A stretch of DNA of 64,000 nt from Permianibacter fluminis (GTDB lineage: Bacteria > Pseudomonadota > Gammaproteobacteria > Enterobacterales > Permianibacteraceae): positions 372,001 through 436,000 of the forward strand of contig NZ_JABMEG010000001.1 in NCBI RefSeq assembly GCF_013179735.1, written 5' to 3'. The position numbers and the translations under genes are program-made. Positions within the stretch are counted from its first letter, which is position 1. Every line of letters begins with the position of its first letter. Positions 61,703 to 64,000 of the stretch are shown here, piece after piece. Under the pieces are notes generated by a model. That model was given only the letters and a program-made list of their open reading frames with translations. It was not told where the DNA came from and searched no databases.

Positions 61703-62737
61703 ATGTCATCCACCGCCGTCCTCACCTGGTTCGATCACAGCGGTCGCAAATCGCTGCCGTGGCAGCAGGATCGCAATCCGTACCGGGTCTGGATCTCCGA
61801 GATCATGTTGCAGCAGACCCAGGTCGCAACAGTGATCGGTTATTACGAAACCTTCATGCAGCGTTTCCCCGATGTGCAGTCACTCGCCGCGGCGCCGCTC
61901 GATGATGTGCTCGCGCTCTGGGCCGGGCTCGGTTACTACTCGCGCGCGCGCAATCTGCATGCGGCGGCGAAATATGTGGTCGAGCATTTTGGCGGTGTGT
62001 TTCCGAAAACGGTGGAAGACATGTGCGAGCTGCCCGGCATAGGCCGCTCGACCGCCGGTGCGGTGCTGAGCCTCGGCAGCAATATCCGGGCGCCGATTCT
62101 CGACGGCAATGTCAAACGGGTGCTGTGCCGCGTGGCCGGCATTCGGTTGTATGACGATCTGCGTCGCAACGAACAAAAGTTGTGGCTACTGGCTGACGAA
62201 CTAACACCGACAAAGCGAGTCGCCGATTACAACCAGGCGATGATGGATATCGGCGCCACGGTCTGCACGCGCGGCACGCCGAATTGCGGCGTCTGTCCGT
62301 TCAGCCAGTCTTGTGTGGCCGAGGCCGAACAGAATTTCAGCGTCTACCCGGGCAGCAAACCCAGCAAAGTCCTGCCGGAAAAATCGACCCGGATGCTGGT
62401 GCTGCTGAACGCGCGCCATGAAGTGCTGTTGCAGCAGCGACCGCCGAGCGGGATCTGGGGCGGGCTCTGGGTGTTGCCGGAAGTGCCGGAGTTGTTGTCA
62501 CCGGGCGAGTTCGCCGAACAGTTCGGCCAGGCCACCGATCTGCGTGCGCTTGAGCCGCTGCGACACACCTTCAGCCACTTTCACCTCGATATCCATACAT
62601 ACGCGGGGGTGATGCAGGGCGCGAGCTCCCGTATCATGGACGCCCCTTGGCGCTGGCAGCCGATGGTCGAGCTGAAAGCGGTGGGCTTGCCGGCCCCGAT
62701 CCAGAAACTGCTGAAACAAATTGCCGCCGGGGCCTGA
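61703..62737 (+). CDS. mutY: A/G-specific adenine glycosylase MutY
   Basis: Removes adenine opposite 8-oxoguanine. 344 residues from ATG 61703 (MSSTAVLTWFDHSGRKSLPW); a TTG at 61691 is less likely. 'WISEIMLQQTQVATVIGYY', helix-hairpin-helix 'LPGIGRSTAGAVLSLGSN' with catalytic Asp in 'PILDGNVKRVLCRVAG', [4Fe-4S] cluster CTRGTPNCGVCPFSQSC (Cx6Cx2Cx5C), and a C-terminal NUDIX-like 8-oxoG sensor with 'WGGLWVLPEV'. The catalytic Glu is in the QQTQ helix region. Followed by yggX as usual. Confidence 0.96.
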   Translation: MSSTAVLTWFDHSGRKSLPWQQDRNPYRVWISEIMLQQTQVATVIGYYETFMQRFPDVQSLAAAPLDDVLALWAGLGYYSRARNLHAAAKYVVEHFGGVFPKTVEDMCELPGIGRSTAGAVLSLGSNIRAPILDGNVKRVLCRVAGIRLYDDLRRNEQKLWLLADELTPTKRVADYNQAMMDIGATVCTRGTPNCGVCPFSQSCVAEAEQNFSVYPGSKPSKVLPEKSTRMLVLLNARHEVLLQQRPPSGIWGGLWVLPEVPELLSPGEFAEQFGQATDLRALEPLRHTFSHFHLDIHTYAGVMQGASSRIMDAPWRWQPMVELKAVGLPAPIQKLLKQIAAGA

Positions 62738-62741
62738 TTGT

Positions 62742-62779
62742 TTGCTCCCCCTCATCGCCCTTGCCAAGGAGGGGAGCAA
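62742..62779. repeat. GC-rich hairpin repeat, copy 5
   Basis: TTGCTCCCC and GGGGAGCAA form perfect nine-base arms around a CTTGCCAAGGA core. It lies between mutY and yggX; the tail GGGGAGCAA matches the end of the other copies. Confidence 0.75.
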
Positions 62780-62824
62780 CAACTCCACGTTCGCGCTTTT
62801 GGCACGCACACTTGAGGTAACCCC

Positions 62825-63097
62825 ATGTCCCGTACCGTTCACTGCGCCAAACTCGGCAAAGAGGCCGCCGCTCTGGCTCTGCCGCCGTATCCGGGCGCGC
62901 TCGGCAAACGCATTTATGAAAGCATCTCGGCCGAGGCCTGGGAGCAGTGGAAAGCCCACCAGACCATGCTGATCAACGAAAAGCGCCTGTCGATGCTGGA
63001 CCCGGCCGCACGCAAGTATCTGGAAGGCGAGATGGAGAAGTTCCTGTTTGGCGGCGATTACGAGAAGCCGGAAGGCTACGTGCCGCCGAGCGCCTGA
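62825..63097 (+). CDS. yggX: Iron-trafficking/oxidative damage protection protein YggX
   Basis: 90 residues, standard length. '[20 protein letters not shown]', '[20 protein letters not shown]' and '[20 protein letters not shown]' are diagnostic. In enterics YggX protects Fe-S enzymes against oxidative damage and is next to mutY. The hairpin repeat separates it from mutY by 87 nt. Start after GAGGTAACCCC. Confidence 0.96.
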   Translation: MSRTVHCAKLGKEAAALALPPYPGALGKRIYESISAEAWEQWKAHQTMLINEKRLSMLDPAARKYLEGEMEKFLFGGDYEKPEGYVPPSA

Positions 63098-63180
63098 GCG
63101 GCCAACTGACCGCCAGCCGACGGGCGCCGGCAGCAGCTGGCGATAGTTTGAGCAATCGCCCGGGACGACCGGCAGCTGCC

Positions 63181-63209
63181 TTGACTTTGCCGGGCCGGGT
63201 CGGCAATAT
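63181..63209 (+). promoter_or_regulatory. Likely tRNA-Phe promoter
   Basis: TTGACT, 17-nt spacer, CAATAT, then a GC-rich discriminator before the tRNA start at 63220. The -10 is a weak match (3 of 6) but placement is good. Confidence 0.5.
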
Positions 63210-63219
63210 GCGCGCCCTT

Positions 63220-63295
<76 letters not shown>

Positions 63296-63305
63296 AGAAT
63301 CAAAC

Positions 63306-63335
63306 AAAACGGCTTGTCTTCGGACAGGCCGTTTT
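63306..63335 (+). terminator. Terminator after tRNA-Phe
   Basis: AAACGGCTTGTC, loop TTCG, GACAGGCCGTTTT: an extra-stable tetraloop stem with a T-tail, 10 nt past the tRNA. Confidence 0.88.
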
Positions 63336-63511
63336 GCTTTCTGGCCCATACGGGCTGACGCTTTCCGGTTTTGCTGAGAGCGATTTTCCCGCCTGCCCCT
63401 CTGTCGCCAGCTATCTCGGACGCCAGCGCCAGCGATCGCCCGTGAGTTTCGACAGGCCGTTTGCTAAGCTCCGCCTCGCTATGTCGCCGCTGCACTTGTC
63501 CGGTTGTCTTG

Positions 63512-64000
63512 ATGCCTGCTTCTTTACCGCGTTACCTCCGTTGCCCACGCTCCCGTCTGGTTCTGCTCGCGCTGGTGCTGGCCTTTACCAGCGCCTGGCT
63601 GGGTCACCGTGATCTGACGCCTGCCGCGTTCCTGCGGCCGGAAAATGACCGCGGCCCGGTTCACGACGAGCACGCGCTCCCATTCAGCAGTCGCTTTGTT
63701 TCGCACGCAACCGACATGTTCGTCCATGCCGCCTCGGTGACTGCTACGGCCGACAACGGCCTGTTCGCGGTCTGGTTTGGCGGCAGCCGGGAGGGCGCTG
63801 AAGACGTGCGGATTTTCGGCAGCCATTTCGATCGGCACAGCGGGCAATGGTCCGCCGAGCAAGTGGTGATTGATCGCGCCCAGACCGAGCAGGCGCTCGG
63901 CAAGCGCATCCGCAAGCGTGGCAATCCGGTGGTGGGTATGGCGCCGGATGGCAAGCTCTGGTTGTTTTATGTGTCGGTGTCGCTGGGCGGTTGGGCGACG
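63512..64000 (+). CDS. Sialidase-like (BNR-type) exported protein, partial at right edge
   Basis: The first 163 residues lie in the window; no stop is reached. An uncleaved or cleaved signal (SRLVLLALVLAFTSAWLG, about 14-31) is followed by 'HAASVTATADNGLFAVWFGG', 'SREGAEDVRIFGSHFD' and 'RKRGNPVVGMAPDGKLWLFY', which match the N-terminal blade region of the exo-alpha-sialidase/neuraminidase-like six-bladed propeller family. The catalytic part is beyond the edge. ATG 63512 gives the signal peptide. Substrate unknown; many such bacterial proteins are not true sialidases. Confidence 0.8.
   Translation, partial: MPASLPRYLRCPRSRLVLLALVLAFTSAWLGHRDLTPAAFLRPENDRGPVHDEHALPFSSRFVSHATDMFVHAASVTATADNGLFAVWFGGSREGAEDVRIFGSHFDRHSGQWSAEQVVIDRAQTEQALGKRIRKRGNPVVGMAPDGKLWLFYVSVSLGGWAT

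Overview
The window looks like chromosomal DNA of a GC-rich, non-enteric gammaproteobacterium. Several neighbourhoods match conserved gammaproteobacterial gene order: ppx-rhlB diverging from trxA-rho, rpoH near ftsX-ftsE-ftsY-rsmD, ubiD followed by a flavin reductase-type gene, mutY-yggX, and thiS-thiG-trmB. Protein-sorting tails of both the GlyGly-CTERM and PEP-CTERM types, plus a complete HPr-rel-A cluster, point to an environmental lineage. I cannot name the genus from the sequence alone.

Layout. 1-7.7 kb is accessory: a truncated repeat protein leaving the left edge, a giant secreted subtilisin-like protease with a GlyGly-CTERM tail, then two AT-richer small genes, each followed by an integron-type attC site, with no integrase (a CALIN-like island). 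7.7-18.1 kb carries an M1 aminopeptidase, the queuosine-precursor transporter yhhQ, rmuC, trmN6, a membrane-anchored SRPBCC protein and mprF. 18.1-27.9 kb holds ppx, rhlB, trxA, rho, a YecA/SEC-C protein, an SSS symporter, ubiD and an iron-sulfur flavoreductase. 28-41.7 kb has a solute-binding lipoprotein, a TPR protein, a PEP-CTERM protein, rpoH preceded by a CIRCE operator, a diguanylate cyclase, ftsX/ftsE/ftsY/rsmD, a SulP transporter and a SIMPL protein. 41.7-42.5 kb is a degenerate stretch with a frameshifted gene and palindromic repeats.

42.5-51.4 kb contains a thioredoxin-like gene with mtfA, and a tightly coupled DNA-repair operon: an AddB-like nuclease, an AddA/UvrD-like helicase-nuclease and a DnaQ exonuclease fused to a UvrC/Cho-like GIY-YIG domain. 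51.4-55.7 kb has an outer-membrane barrel, a VGAD-repeat protein, a nucleoside deaminase, trmB and thiSG. 56.0-59.0 kb is the most system-like locus: an exported GYWKTH-motif protein, a PqqD-like chaperone, an HprK-related kinase and a nucleotidyltransferase, with the last three stop/start overlapped. 59.3-64 kb has a RimK-associated protease-fold protein with rimK, an orphan gene, mutY-yggX, tRNA-Phe(GAA) and the start of a sialidase-like gene.

Short dispersed palindromes (a CCCTCC-rich hairpin followed by GGGAGCAA, and TTCGACAAGCTCAG-type REP elements) recur between genes. Most core genes are ordinary. The places worth a second look are the attC island, the CIRCE-rpoH arrangement, the HPr-rel-A locus with its exported partner, and the repair operon.
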